Below, piece by piece: positions 15,690 to 25,493 of a DNA stretch of 64,000 nucleotides. Positions within the stretch are counted from its first letter, which is position 1. Every line of letters starts with the position of its first letter. Source of the DNA: JBBIQS01 sp037442205 (GTDB lineage: Bacteria; Myxococcota; Myxococcia; Myxococcales; UBA5297); NCBI GenBank assembly GCA_037442205.1, contig JBBIQS010000007.1, positions 1 to 64,000 of the forward strand, read 5' to 3'. Under the pieces are notes generated by a model. That model made no database searches, was not told the origin of the DNA, and worked only from the letters and a program-made list of their open reading frames with translations. The translations under genes and the position numbers were made by a program.

Positions 15690-16104
15690 GAGTCCTCCAT
15701 GCCGGGCTGCACGTCGTTGGCGTAGGCCCTTGTTTCGGGCCGGAGATTCTCGTCGACTCCGGCTAGGCAGGCAACCGCGCACCAGTTGAGGAAGCTGTGT
15801 CGGAAGTCGCCCAGTCGACTCAAACCGCGTCCGATGAGCAGGACGAGGCCGTCACCCAACGGCTCGTCCAGCTTCGCTCGGTGTTCCGGCTCTCCAAGTA
15901 GGGACGACTGTCAGGGAGGCGACCAATCTTGTCGGGTACGCCTCGCCCGATATGGCGGAGCTTGCCTGGGACAGCCACTGTGGCGAGCGACGTTCGCTGG
16001 CTGGAGCCGCGCCTGGGCCGCGAACCCGCTGACCGGCCCAGTTGCGTTCGCGGCCCGGCACGGGTCAACATCCGCGCATCCCGCCGTCCCTGGAGGACTT
16101 CTCC
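15690..16104. other. Intergenic region before the giant lipoprotein
   Basis: About 415 bases between divergent genes. One small plus-strand frame, GTG 15797 to TAG 15901 (34 aa, MSEVAQSTQTASDEQDEAV...), has GAGGA 4 nt upstream and a protein-like composition. It may be a small gene or a gene remnant, with low confidence. The rest shows nothing I can support. The ribosome-binding site GGAGGA of the next gene is at 16092-16097. Confidence 0.4.
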
Positions 16105-19080
16105 ATGCGCCGCGCCCTCGTCTCGTTGGGAGCGACCTATTTGCTCCTGGCCTCCGGATGCGGTCCCTCCTCCCTGGCCGGTCCGGGAGAACCCTGCGAT
16201 CCGGGCCGCGCCTGCGCCGACGGCCTCGCCTGCACCGACGGAATCTGCGCCGCGGCGGATCAAGGAACGGATGCCTCGACGCCCGACGGCTCGGTCCACG
16301 GCCCAGACGCGTCGGCGGACAGCGACGCCGGACCCGCGGCGGACGGCGGCGGCTCAACCGATTCGGGCGGGCTCACGCCAGACTCCGGCGGCGGAACCCC
16401 GGACGCCTCCTCGGAAACTTGCAGCAACTGCGGCGCCGTTCCGGCCAACGTCTGCGCCGACGCCTACAACCTGAAGGTCTACGATTCGGCTCCGGGCTGC
16501 ATCGGCGGCCAGTGCGTCTTCCCGTCGCGGCTCGAGACCTGTCCCGGCGGCTGCTCCCAAGGAAGCTGCCAGGTCGATCCCTGCGCCAACAAGAGCTGTT
16601 CTGCGCCCGGCCCGACCTGCGCCGATGCGAACACGCTTCGGCACTCGAGCTCCTCCTGCGTCTCCGGCTCCTGCGTCACGAGCACCCTCGACCAGACCTG
16701 CGCCCAGGGTTGCACCGCCGGGGCCTGCGCCGCTCCGAGCTGCGGCTCAGGCCGGTGCGACTCGCCTTCGCCAGCGACCTGTCTCGATCCGAAGATCATC
16801 CAGCGCTCGTTCCCCGTCGGCAGCTGCTCGGCCGGAAATTGCTCCTACGCCGCCGACCAGACCTGGTGCTCGCTGGGATGCCTTGGCGGCTACTGCAGCC
16901 CGGGCTCTTCGACCGCCCGCTTCTATCCGGCGCGCACCGCCTACAGCATCGCCTTCGCGGTGGACGCCGCCGATCGCCCACACCGCGTGGAAACCGACTC
17001 CGCCGGCAACGTCTACTGGATCGCGCTCGACGAGACCGGCTGGCGCGAGGTGCAGGTGGACTCGAACCTGGGAAGCGGCGTGCAGGTCTCGCTGGCCCTC
17101 GATTCCTCCGGCTCGCCGGTCATCGCCTACTTCGAGCCCACCAACAAGCGGCTGCGCTACGCCGAGCGGCGCGGCGGGACGTTCCAGATCGAGGAGGTCT
17201 CTACCGCCAGCCCGGCCGGCCGCGCGCCCTCGATCGCTGTCGACGGCGCCGGCACGCGCTGGATTTCTTTCTCCGATGACGCGCTCGGAATCCGCGTCGC
17301 CCGAGGCCAGTCGGGCAACTGGACCTTCGACAACCTCGCGCCGGGAAAAGCGGCGCTGACCCAGATCGCCATCGATCCCAGCGGCGTGGCGCACGTCGTC
17401 TGGGGCGATCCGAAGTCCGAGGCCGTTGCCTCCGGCAGCTACTACCAACCCCCGGCCTTCCACGCGAAGCGCATCGGCGGAAACTGGCAGACCCAGCAGC
17501 TCGATCCCAACGGCCTGGTCTTCAAGCACGGCCTGACTTTCGCCGCCAACGGAGACGCGCTCATCGCCTACGGCGTGGTCGCGGGGGTCGGGCAGAACGA
17601 CGAGCTGCGGCTGCGCCGCGACGGGGCCATCAACTCCGACGAGCTCTTGAGCAGCGTCGGCAATCTCCTCTCCACCCGTGCGCTGGGGCTCTACGACGGC
17701 GCTCGGGCGCTCAAGTTCGTCAACCAGGACGCGAGCATCCTGCAGCGCAACGACGACGGGACCTACATCCCGATAGCGCTCGACGTCCCGCCGTTCACCA
17801 ATCTCATCGACGTCGCCGCCGGTCCCGGCGGAGAGCCGCGCTTCCTGGTGAACATGAATCCGAACACGCCCTCCGGCGTGAGCGGCAGCGCCTATTACAA
17901 GCCGGCGCCCTGCTTCTCCCGCTGCGGAATGGCGAATTGCGGCGCCGACAGCTGCGGCTACAGCTGCGGAAGCTGCGCGGCCGGTCTCAGCTGCGGCCCG
18001 GCCGGAACCTGCAGCGCCTGGCACTTCGAGCAGGTCAACCTCCCGCGCCTGGTCAGCTACCCCTCTCCCCAGCTCTCGGTGGCTCTCGACGGCAAGGGCG
18101 CGCTCCACGTCCTCGACCTCTACCAATTCCCCGAGCGCTATTACACCTCCGGAACGACGCAGAACGAGCTGTTCTACTGGACCGATCCGCTGGCGCTGCC
18201 GCAGCCGCAGACCGTGGTTGGAATTCCCTCGGGCGCCTACGCGAAGGAGGCCATCGCGCCGACCTCGCTGCTGGTCGATCGACAGGGAAAACCGGAGGCG
18301 GTCTACGCCTACGCGCAGTCGGGAGCGAACTGGACCATCGACTTCGCCTCCAAGAGCGGGGCGAGCTGGGCGACGCAGGCGCTGGACTCGAACGGCAGGC
18401 AGTCGCCGGGGATGCGCGCCGCCGCGCGCAACGAGGCGGGAGTGGTCTACGTCGTCTACCGGTGCGGCTACTACTCCGACGTCTTCTGCGCCGACCGGTA
18501 CGAGGGCGGAAACGTCGCGAAGAGCAACGTGGGCTCCAGCGCCGACGCCCGCGCGGCTTCGGTAGCGGTCGATGCCCAAGGACACGCGCACGTTCTCTGG
18601 ACGCACGGCATGGCCGGCTCGCCCTACAACAGCGCGGTTCTCGAGTACGCCACCGACGCCAGCGGGAGCTGGGTTTCGACCCCGATCTCCGGACAGCAGT
18701 CGAACACCACCAGCGAACCATTCTCGCCGCGAATCGCGCTCGCGCCCGACGGCACGGTGTCGATCGCCTTCAACGATCTGACCGGAGCGCTGACCGTGGG
18801 GACGCTGCGGAGCCCGGGTTTCTCGCTGGAGGCGGTGCCCAACGGGTCGGGGGTGTTCTCATTCGGCTTCGCGGTCGATCCTTCGGGCCGGCCGGCGGTC
18901 CTGGCCTCCACGCCGCTGGGAATGCTCTTCTTGCGCCGCGAAGCCAGCAGCTGGTCGCAGGAGCTCATCCCCTACTCCAGCGGCGGCGGCACCGGGCCGT
19001 CCTGGCTGGCCTTCGACGCCGCCGGGTCGCCGCACGCGGTGTTCTGGGACTCGGTGCTCCGGCATGCCTGGAGACCTTGA
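16105..19080 (+). CDS. Giant Cys-rich beta-propeller lipoprotein
   Basis: A 991-aa protein with lipobox ASGC (Cys19). ATG 16105 has GGAGGA 7 nt upstream. A Ser/Asp/Gly-rich linker (about 50-115) leads into cysteine-rich modules (about 120-280). Two large regions of repeated blades follow, such as SIAVDGAGTRWISFSDD and QIAIDPSGVAHVVWGDP, separated by a second Cys-rich segment near 615-650 (CFSRCGMANCGADSCGYSC). The blades resemble BNR/propeller repeats. It is probably an outer-membrane surface protein, possibly adhesive or enzyme-like, but the ligand is unknown. Confidence 0.88.
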   Translation: MRRALVSLGATYLLLASGCGPSSLAGPGEPCDPGRACADGLACTDGICAAADQGTDASTPDGSVHGPDASADSDAGPAADGGGSTDSGGLTPDSGGGTPDASSETCSNCGAVPANVCADAYNLKVYDSAPGCIGGQCVFPSRLETCPGGCSQGSCQVDPCANKSCSAPGPTCADANTLRHSSSSCVSGSCVTSTLDQTCAQGCTAGACAAPSCGSGRCDSPSPATCLDPKIIQRSFPVGSCSAGNCSYAADQTWCSLGCLGGYCSPGSSTARFYPARTAYSIAFAVDAADRPHRVETDSAGNVYWIALDETGWREVQVDSNLGSGVQVSLALDSSGSPVIAYFEPTNKRLRYAERRGGTFQIEEVSTASPAGRAPSIAVDGAGTRWISFSDDALGIRVARGQSGNWTFDNLAPGKAALTQIAIDPSGVAHVVWGDPKSEAVASGSYYQPPAFHAKRIGGNWQTQQLDPNGLVFKHGLTFAANGDALIAYGVVAGVGQNDELRLRRDGAINSDELLSSVGNLLSTRALGLYDGARALKFVNQDASILQRNDDGTYIPIALDVPPFTNLIDVAAGPGGEPRFLVNMNPNTPSGVSGSAYYKPAPCFSRCGMANCGADSCGYSCGSCAAGLSCGPAGTCSAWHFEQVNLPRLVSYPSPQLSVALDGKGALHVLDLYQFPERYYTSGTTQNELFYWTDPLALPQPQTVVGIPSGAYAKEAIAPTSLLVDRQGKPEAVYAYAQSGANWTIDFASKSGASWATQALDSNGRQSPGMRAAARNEAGVVYVVYRCGYYSDVFCADRYEGGNVAKSNVGSSADARAASVAVDAQGHAHVLWTHGMAGSPYNSAVLEYATDASGSWVSTPISGQQSNTTSEPFSPRIALAPDGTVSIAFNDLTGALTVGTLRSPGFSLEAVPNGSGVFSFGFAVDPSGRPAVLASTPLGMLFLRREASSWSQELIPYSSGGGTGPSWLAFDAAGSPHAVFWDSVLRHAWRP

Positions 19081-19251
19081 GCTCGCCGAAGTGCTGCGAC
19101 TTCATGCCGGCGATGCTCTCGATGCGCGCTCGGATTTGGTCTGGAGCGCGGCGCTCGGGCGATTTGCGCACTTTGATTCGGGTTGGGCTTGGCCTTTACC
19201 CGGTCACGGAACGAGCGGTCCGGGACCCTGGAGCCGCCCGGAGCCCTCTCG

Positions 19252-19848
19252 TCACTGCTTGGTCAGCGTGAACGTGCCGCGCGCATGATTGCCTGACGCG
19301 CTGCCGCCGCCCGAGCCCTTCCAGGTGCCGGTGATCTGTCCGTCGGTCACATTGGTCGGCAGCAGATCGCAATACTCGTCGTCGATCGTGGTGTCAGCGC
19401 CGGTCGTGGTCTGGTGCAAGTGGAACGGGAAGAGCGAGCCCGCCGGCGCGTAGAAGTTGATCTCCGGCGTCGGGCCGGAATCGTTCACCACCGAGGCGAT
19501 GTCCACGACGACGTCGGTGTCGGTGTGGCTGGCGATTATCGTGTAGGGCCCTGCGGACCCACATTGGGTTCCGATTCCCTCATCGCCCGTGAAGTGGCCG
19601 GTTCCGGAGCGGATCTCCGCATCCATGTTGTACGGGACGCGAATCGCCGCGGTGAGACTCGAGGGAACCGTGAGCGTGAAGGTCGCGCTCTCGCTGAAGT
19701 TGCCGTTCGGGCAGTTGAAGTCGCTGACCGCGTTGGTGCCGGTCAGCGTCCCTGTCCAGGTCTCAGGCTTGCCGCCGCCTGCGCCGTTTCCTGCGCCACA
19801 GCCGAGACTCAGCAGCGTAACCAGCACCAGCGATCGTCGAGGGCTCAT
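19252..19848 (-). CDS. Putative lipoprotein of unknown function
   Basis: A 198-aa protein with a lipoprotein signal (MSPRRSLVLVTLLSLGC; lipobox SLGC at Cys17) followed by a glycine-rich linker. The mature part is beta-rich and acidic (for example FSESATFTLTVPSS, INFYAPAGSLFPF). I do not recognise the fold. The inner ATG at 19848 is chosen because it gives the intact signal peptide. It is convergent with the giant lipoprotein gene ending at 19080. Confidence 0.75.
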   Translation of the reverse strand: MSPRRSLVLVTLLSLGCGAGNGAGGGKPETWTGTLTGTNAVSDFNCPNGNFSESATFTLTVPSSLTAAIRVPYNMDAEIRSGTGHFTGDEGIGTQCGSAGPYTIIASHTDTDVVVDIASVVNDSGPTPEINFYAPAGSLFPFHLHQTTTGADTTIDDEYCDLLPTNVTDGQITGTWKGSGGGSASGNHARGTFTLTKQ

Positions 19849-19952
19849 TTCCCACCGCCATAGGCAAAGGCTGCCAGTTGTGTGGCGGGACATCCTGGTG
19901 CTGCGGTGATGCGAATCGCAACACGCGCGACCAGGTTCCGCCGCCCTAATCC

Positions 19953-20918
19953 CTACGCCGCGCTCGCGCCGCCAGCGCCAGCGGGATCAGGATTCCATCG
20001 AGCGAAGACCCGCAGCTGCCCGGTCCTCCAGAGGAGCACCACCGCGAGCACCATCACCGCCGACAGCAGCGCGTTCGCGCCGAGCTGGTTCTCGACCTTC
20101 ATCCAATAGGAGAGCGCCCGCGAGCCGTTGTTCAGCACCGCGTGGAATAGTGAAGGCACCCAGATGCTGCCGCCCCAGGCGAACAGCCAGGCGAAGAGGA
20201 CGAAGGTCGCGACGGCGCCGACCGCCAGCAAGGCCGCGTCGAGCGCGGCCAACAATCCGAAGGGTTTCGACGGACCGAGGAGCGCCAGCGGAAGGTGCCA
20301 GCCAAACCAGATCAGCCCACCGACGACGAAGCTCGCTCGCGGCCAGATCCGGTAGAGCTGCGGGAACATCAGGCCCCGCCAGCCGAATTCTTCGCCGAAT
20401 CCCAGGACGATCCCCGGGAGATTGAAGAGGGTCAGGCCACCCCCGGTGTAGAGCGCCAGCATCTGCCGCAGGGAGAGGCCCGCCGGGAGCTGTTTGAGCA
20501 TCTGCTCGCTCCCTCCGGGCATGACTGCGTCGATCTGAGCGAGGAAACCTTGCCCCGTGAGCTCGAGCGAAGCCGCACCGGCTCCGAGGAAGGCCGCGTA
20601 CTGCACGGCCACCAAACCGAGGGCCCCGAGCCAGAGCCATAGGTAGCGCCGCAGCGGGCCGGGCCGAAGCGCGGCGTCCCGGAATCGCTGGGGATGGACG
20701 AAGAGCCGAACCACGGCGGCCGCCAGCGCCGGGGTGAGCATGTAGAACGCCGCCACCAGGTTGGCGCTCTTGCCCAGGGCGAGCGCGGTCCAGGTGAAGC
20801 CGGCGCACACCATCGCCAGCAGCGCCAGGTAGGCGATCAGCGAGCGATGCCGCTTCAGCAAGCTGCTCGCCGAAGCCGCGCTCTCCGCATGCCCTTCGCG
20901 ATTCTGGAGCTCGGCCAT
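19953..20918 (-). CDS. CPBP-family intramembrane metalloprotease
   Basis: A 321-aa multi-pass membrane protein of the CPBP (CAAX/bacteriocin-processing, Abi) family. The family motifs are present: EEFGWRG (Glu176-Glu177...Arg181), WFGWHLP (His208), and a later SLFHAVLNN with His and Asn. These residues coordinate metal in the Rce1/CPBP site inside the membrane. Members cleave prenylated or other membrane peptides, or help with bacteriocin immunity. About seven hydrophobic helices are seen. It is a stand-alone gene with AGGGGAATTGCG before the ATG. Confidence 0.9.
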   Translation of the reverse strand: MAELQNREGHAESAASASSLLKRHRSLIAYLALLAMVCAGFTWTALALGKSANLVAAFYMLTPALAAAVVRLFVHPQRFRDAALRPGPLRRYLWLWLGALGLVAVQYAAFLGAGAASLELTGQGFLAQIDAVMPGGSEQMLKQLPAGLSLRQMLALYTGGGLTLFNLPGIVLGFGEEFGWRGLMFPQLYRIWPRASFVVGGLIWFGWHLPLALLGPSKPFGLLAALDAALLAVGAVATFVLFAWLFAWGGSIWVPSLFHAVLNNGSRALSYWMKVENQLGANALLSAVMVLAVVLLWRTGQLRVFARWNPDPAGAGGASAA

Positions 20919-21119
20919 CGCAATTCCCCTCGGGTCAGGCTCTTCAGGCAGCAGACCCTTTTCGCGCTCGATTCATGCGGTCGAGCGACGCGAGACAGGT
21001 CCCAGCTCCATCTTCATTTTCGGCTGCACCTCTTGAGCTTCTTGCCGCGCCGCAGAGGCATGAGTCGTCCGGCCCGGTTGCGGTGCCCGTTCGACGAACG
21101 AGTCTTGTGACGTGGGCCC

Positions 21120-21587
21120 TCAGCTCACGAACTTCGCCAGGTTCTCGAGCGAGGAACGGAGCCCGGCGTCGTGGTCGGCCTGGCTGATGCCCGCCGGAAC
21201 GTTCTCGGCGGTGATGGTCACCTTGGTTCCGGTTGTCGTCGGCTCAAACAGCCACGTCATGACCATCTCGCCCGCGAACGCGGCGTCAGCGGACTCAAAC
21301 TCGACGGACTGGACGATGCGTCGAGCCGGCTCGAGCGCGAGGAAGCGCCCGGTGCTGACGTCGGATCGTCCCTGCGTCTTTCCGGCGTCGGCGGATGCGG
21401 TTTCGTCGTAGGTGAGCGCGATGCGATAGCGACCGCCTTCGCGGAAGTCGTACTCGAGCGCGCGGCCGGTCATCGTGCCGGGCGGAAGCCACTCCATCAG
21501 CTTCAACGGGTCGGCGAACGCCGCGTAGAGCTTCTCGGGCGTCGCTCCGATCTCGAGCGACGCGCTGTCGGTTCGGCCTTCGCGCAT
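21120..21587 (-). CDS. SRPBCC/AHSA1-family protein
   Basis: A 155-aa START-like protein of the AHSA1 group (ligand-binding helix-grip fold). Typical features are IGATPEKLYAAFADPLKLMEWLPP near the start, FREGGRYRIALTY in the middle, and LFEPTTTGTKVTITAENVP. The family binds lipophilic ligands or acts as a chaperone activator or regulator, often next to ArsR regulators, though none is here. The inner ATG at 21587 (AAGGGA upstream) matches the usual family start; the frame is open further upstream. Confidence 0.88.
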   Translation of the reverse strand: MREGRTDSASLEIGATPEKLYAAFADPLKLMEWLPPGTMTGRALEYDFREGGRYRIALTYDETASADAGKTQGRSDVSTGRFLALEPARRIVQSVEFESADAAFAGEMVMTWLFEPTTTGTKVTITAENVPAGISQADHDAGLRSSLENLAKFVS

Positions 21588-21686
21588 CCTGATCCCTTCG
21601 GGTGGGCAGTACGGCTCACGTCGCCCAGTACGGCCGTCAAATGGGAATGGCCGAGCCGGCGGATTGCAGGGGGGGGGCGAAAGCAA

Positions 21687-22094
21687 CTAGAGCTTTCCTG
21701 GTTGTTCGCCAGCGCTCCATAATACAGGCACACCTTCGATATTTAGCCCAAGAGTCGCGCCCTTGAGCCGCATCTCGTCCGCGGCTTCCCTGGTATATTC
21801 GCCGATCTCAAGCCCAGCCTTATCCCTGGCAAGCTCCAAAACCCGAGACAATGGCATCCTCGATAATGATACACACACCTTCCTTAGCGCCGAAATCTCC
21901 TTCGCCGATGGATGCCCATTGGGCCAGTGCACGAACAATCTAACCAACCCAGAGCCGGGTAAAGGGGCCACCGGTGGGCTCACCGCCATCCATTGCGACC
22001 AACCGCAGGCTGAGCAATCAAGTCGCTGAGTAAGCCCTTTTTCCACTGCAAGCACAAGCTTGGCCCCGCAGTGCTGACACCTGTCTAATCGCAT
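21687..22094 (-). CDS. Zinc-ribbon protein with L7/L12-like C-terminal domain
   Basis: A 135-aa protein. The N-terminus has two CxxC pairs (CQHC and CSAC) separated by about 17 residues, a small zinc ribbon. The C-terminal 65 residues (EISALRKVCVSLSRMPL...; EAADEMRLKGATLGLNIE) resemble the ribosomal L7/L12 C-terminal domain, with the closing 'EE.K..LE..GA.V' pattern. The comparison is inference from pattern. This gene is noticeably less GC-rich than its neighbours and uses A/T-ending codons, a sign of transfer. I chose ATG 22094 (AGAGGG upstream) over 22118. Confidence 0.65.
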   Translation of the reverse strand: MRLDRCQHCGAKLVLAVEKGLTQRLDCSACGWSQWMAVSPPVAPLPGSGLVRLFVHWPNGHPSAKEISALRKVCVSLSRMPLSRVLELARDKAGLEIGEYTREAADEMRLKGATLGLNIEGVPVLWSAGEQPGKL

Positions 22095-22394
22095 CCAGCC
22101 CTCTGATCTCCGCAGCATGAACGTCGAGGATCCCTGAACAGAACCTCGGGTTCTTGGCCGGTCGCGGACCGATCTTCATATTACATCGAAGCGGCAGCGG
22201 GTGTGAGTCCCGCCCGAGGAATCATCGATCCGCCTCGGCAGCTAACCGGCGCCGGCGGAGGGCGAACTCCGTCGGCGAAGCCCTGAGATGAAGGCCTCGA
22301 AAGGAGGTCGGGGGGGACGCGCTCGCTCGATTGCATCGCGGGGAGCAGGGCCTAGCTTGTTTGTCGGCGGGCGGGCCTTTGCCCGAGGGGGCAC
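22095..22394. other. Intergenic region between divergent genes
   Basis: About 300 bases with no convincing gene. It contains an AT-richer patch near 22160-22185 (TTCATATTACATCGAAG), likely promoter for one of the flanking genes, and the site GCGAACTCCGTCGGCGAAG at 22262 that I cannot interpret. Confidence 0.4.
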
Positions 22395-23498
22395 ATGCAG
22401 CGGTTTCTGCGAACGCTTGTGGGCGTCGCCCTGGCGATGTCGCCGTTGCCAGCGGTCGGCGCGAGCGGTGCCGCCCCACATGGCCCGGCGCACCAGCCGA
22501 AAGAGTGCCTCGACTTCTCTCCGCACAAGGCGCGGTTCGTCCCGGTCGCACCGGGGGTCAGGCTCGAGGTGCTGGAGTGGGGCGGCGAGAAAAGTCGGAA
22601 GCCGACGATGGTGCTGCTCACCGGCCTCGGCGACAACGCGCACGTGTACGACGACTTTGCCCTGCAGTTCGCGGACTACTTCCGAGTCATCGGGATCACC
22701 CGCCGCGGATTCGGGACCTCGAGCAAGCCCGAGACGGGCTACGACGTCGCCACCAGGGTGAGCGACGACGTGGCGGTGCTCAAAGCCCTCGACATCGGCC
22801 GGGCGGTCTTCGTCGGTCACTCTCTCGCTGGAGACGAGCTGAGCGCGCTCGGCGCGAGGCATCCGGAGCTGGTGACCAAGCTCGTCTACCTGGACTCCTA
22901 CGACTACTTCGCCAACTTCAGACTGCCGAGCCTGCCCGGCATACCGTTCACCGACGCGGATGCCCGGTCGTTGGGCTTCTTCGAGGCGGCCGACGCGCGA
23001 CTGACAGGAACCCGAAGGCCAATCGCTGACGTCTGCGACTCGGTGCTGTTCGGCCATTTGGGCGAAATCGTGGGCAGCACCACGCCGGACTATGTCCTCA
23101 GCGGAATCAAGGCCGGGGTCACGCAACCGGCGGATTACCAGCGGATCCAGGCGCCGCGGCTGGGCATCTTCGCCACCTTTTTCATCGGCCTTCGCCAGCC
23201 TTGGTACCCGTACCTGGACCCTGCCGATCAGGCGAGTTTCGACGCGGTGTGGCCGCAGTACGTGGCCTGGCAGCAGGACGCGCTTCGCCGGTTCGGGACT
23301 CCCGGCCCAAACGGCGTCGGGCCGATCGTCTTCACTCTGCCGCTGCCCGAGTCGGCGACGATCGAGCCGACCGCGGCGGCATACCATTATGTCTACATAA
23401 ACAACGAGGCGTTCGTCGTTGGCCAGATGAGACAATTCCTGGGGATACCGTTGTCGGACCAGGGCGATTCCGAATGCCTCGAGTCCCCGTTGAAGTAG
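22395..23498 (+). CDS. Secreted alpha/beta-fold hydrolase
   Basis: A 367-aa protein with a cleavable signal peptide (hydrophobic to about residue 24, ending AVGASG) and an alpha/beta-hydrolase domain. It has TMVLLTGLGD (oxyanion strand), the nucleophile GHSLAG with Ser143 and a lid region around 175-245. The C-terminal segment AAAYHYVYINNEAFVV gives the likely catalytic His. The substrate is unknown; the export signal suggests a periplasmic or extracellular esterase. It is a single gene. ATG 22395 was kept, though it lacks a strong ribosome-binding site. Confidence 0.85.
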   Translation: MQRFLRTLVGVALAMSPLPAVGASGAAPHGPAHQPKECLDFSPHKARFVPVAPGVRLEVLEWGGEKSRKPTMVLLTGLGDNAHVYDDFALQFADYFRVIGITRRGFGTSSKPETGYDVATRVSDDVAVLKALDIGRAVFVGHSLAGDELSALGARHPELVTKLVYLDSYDYFANFRLPSLPGIPFTDADARSLGFFEAADARLTGTRRPIADVCDSVLFGHLGEIVGSTTPDYVLSGIKAGVTQPADYQRIQAPRLGIFATFFIGLRQPWYPYLDPADQASFDAVWPQYVAWQQDALRRFGTPGPNGVGPIVFTLPLPESATIEPTAAAYHYVYINNEAFVVGQMRQFLGIPLSDQGDSECLESPLK

Positions 23499-23747
23499 AG
23501 CCCGAGTGCGTCGGGAGCGAGGCTCGGGGGACGGCGAGTGCTGCCCGCCGACCGGGCCGAGGCCGGTGGGCTCCGGGACCTGTCGCGTTCGATTCACGCC
23601 GCCGTCAGGCGCAGCAAGTCATCGAAACCCTGGCCCCGGTTCGACCTGCGCGCCTCCGGGAACGCTTGGCGGGAACGCGCTCTCGAACCTATCATCGCCG
23701 CTCCCCGGCGACCCCGTGGTCGCCTTTGCCCTTTCCCTGGAGGGGAA

Positions 23748-25292
23748 ATGCGCCGCCCGTACCTGAACCTCCTGCTCGCTGCCGCCCTCGCCGCCGCCGG
23801 ACGCGCGGAGGGAGCCGAAAGCACCATCCCACTCGTTCGGCCTGAGCCGAAAGTCGCCGAGGCGGCCGCGCCGGATTCTCCCGACGACGCCATCGGCAAC
23901 TCGGTGGTGAAGATCTTCGCCACCCGGCGCGATCCGGATTTCGCCAGGCCCTGGACCAAGCAGGGCCCGAACGAGGTCAGCGGCAGCGGGGTGATCATCG
24001 AGGGCAAGCGCATCCTCACCAACGCCCACGTGGTGGCCTACGCGACCCAGATTCTGGTCCAGGCCAATCACGCCGGCGACAAGGTCCCGGCGAAGCTGGT
24101 GGGCATCACCCACGCCATGGACCTGGCGGTGCTCGAGCTGGAGGACCAGTCCTTCTTCGACCAGCACCCGGCCCTGCCGCGCGCCAGCAAGCTGCCTGCG
24201 ATCAAGGACGAGGTGATGGTCTACGGCTTCCCCACCGGCGGGACCAACATCTCGATCACCAAGGGAATCGTCTCGCGCATCGAGTTCACCGGCTACAACA
24301 GCTTTGCCTCCGGGCTGCGCATCCAGGTCGATGCCGCCATCAACCACGGCAACAGCGGCGGGCCGGCGGTCGCCGACAACAAGATGATCGGCCTGGCGTT
24401 CAGCCACCTCGGGAACGCGCAGAACATCGGCTACATCATTCCCCTCGAGGAGATCGAGCTGTTCCTGGCCGACATCGCCGACGGCAAGTACGACGGCAAG
24501 CCCGGAATGTACGACGAGCTGCAGACGCTGGAGAACGCGGCGCTGCGCGGCTTCCTCAAGCTCGACAAGTCGGTGGAGGGAATCGTCGTCCACCAGACCT
24601 GGGGAAAGCAGAGCGACTACCCGCTGAAGAAGTGGGACGTGATCACCCGCATCGGCGAGACGCGCGTCGACGACCAGGGGATGGTGAACCTGGCCAGCGG
24701 GCTGCGGGTGAACTTCCGCTACCTCATCCAGAAGCTGGCCAAGGACGGGAAGGTGCCGCTGGCGGTGGTGCGCGGCGGCAAGCAGCAGGCGATTCAGCTG
24801 CCGGTGCAGGCCACCCGGCCGATGCTGCTCGCCGATCTGGCGGGGGCCTATCCGCCGTACTTTGTCTGGGGCCCGCTGGTGTTCTCGACGGCGAGCCTGC
24901 AGTGGTCCCGCAGCGGCGGGCGCGCCGCCGCGAATCTCTTCGGCACGCCGGCGATGGCGCGGATGTTCGACCCGCCGCTGTTCCCGGGAGAGGAGATGGT
25001 GATCGTCTCCTCGCCGTTCTTCCCGCACAAGCTGGCGACCGGCTACAGCAGCCCCGCCGGGTCGCTGGTGAGCGCGGTCAACGGAGTGGCGATCAAGAAC
25101 CTGCGCCACCTGGTGCAGACGCTGCGCGATCTCAAGGACGAGTTCGTCACCATCGAGTTCGCCGGGAGAGGCGGCGAGGATCTGGTCTTCCCGCGCAAGG
25201 AGACCTTCGCCGCCACCGAGGAGATCCTCGGCGACAACGGGATCCGCTCCCAGGGCTCGCTCGACACGCTCGAGGTTTGGGGCGCGAAGTAG
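23748..25292 (+). CDS. Secreted trypsin-like serine protease with PDZ-like C-terminal domains (Deg type)
   Basis: A 514-aa protein with a signal peptide (MRRPYLNLLLAAALAAAGRA), a chymotrypsin-like protease domain and C-terminal PDZ-like domains. The triad is His94 (TNAHVV), Asp125 (AMDLAVLE) and Ser203 (HGNSGGP). The arrangement resembles the Deg9-type proteins more than classical DegP. Residues about 280-380 and 430-500 are PDZ-like (GSLVSAVNGVAIKNLRHLV). It probably degrades misfolded envelope proteins. Start ATG 23748 has GGAGGGGA just upstream; the frame extends upstream without a better signal. Confidence 0.9.
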   Translation: MRRPYLNLLLAAALAAAGRAEGAESTIPLVRPEPKVAEAAAPDSPDDAIGNSVVKIFATRRDPDFARPWTKQGPNEVSGSGVIIEGKRILTNAHVVAYATQILVQANHAGDKVPAKLVGITHAMDLAVLELEDQSFFDQHPALPRASKLPAIKDEVMVYGFPTGGTNISITKGIVSRIEFTGYNSFASGLRIQVDAAINHGNSGGPAVADNKMIGLAFSHLGNAQNIGYIIPLEEIELFLADIADGKYDGKPGMYDELQTLENAALRGFLKLDKSVEGIVVHQTWGKQSDYPLKKWDVITRIGETRVDDQGMVNLASGLRVNFRYLIQKLAKDGKVPLAVVRGGKQQAIQLPVQATRPMLLADLAGAYPPYFVWGPLVFSTASLQWSRSGGRAAANLFGTPAMARMFDPPLFPGEEMVIVSSPFFPHKLATGYSSPAGSLVSAVNGVAIKNLRHLVQTLRDLKDEFVTIEFAGRGGEDLVFPRKETFAATEEILGDNGIRSQGSLDTLEVWGAK

Positions 25293-25493
25293 AGGCGGGC
25301 GAGGGAAGTTCTTTGCCGGGCACTCATGGCGCGGTCGGGCCGGGAAATGACAGGTGCCGCAGCGGGGAGCGATCCGGGCTAGTTTCGTTCATACCGCGGT
25401 CATGGAGGCAGGGACCCGTACGGAATCACTTTTGGCTGTCCTCCGAGATAGGCGGGAACTCTGGCTTGGAAGCGCGGTACCACGGTGAGGGGA

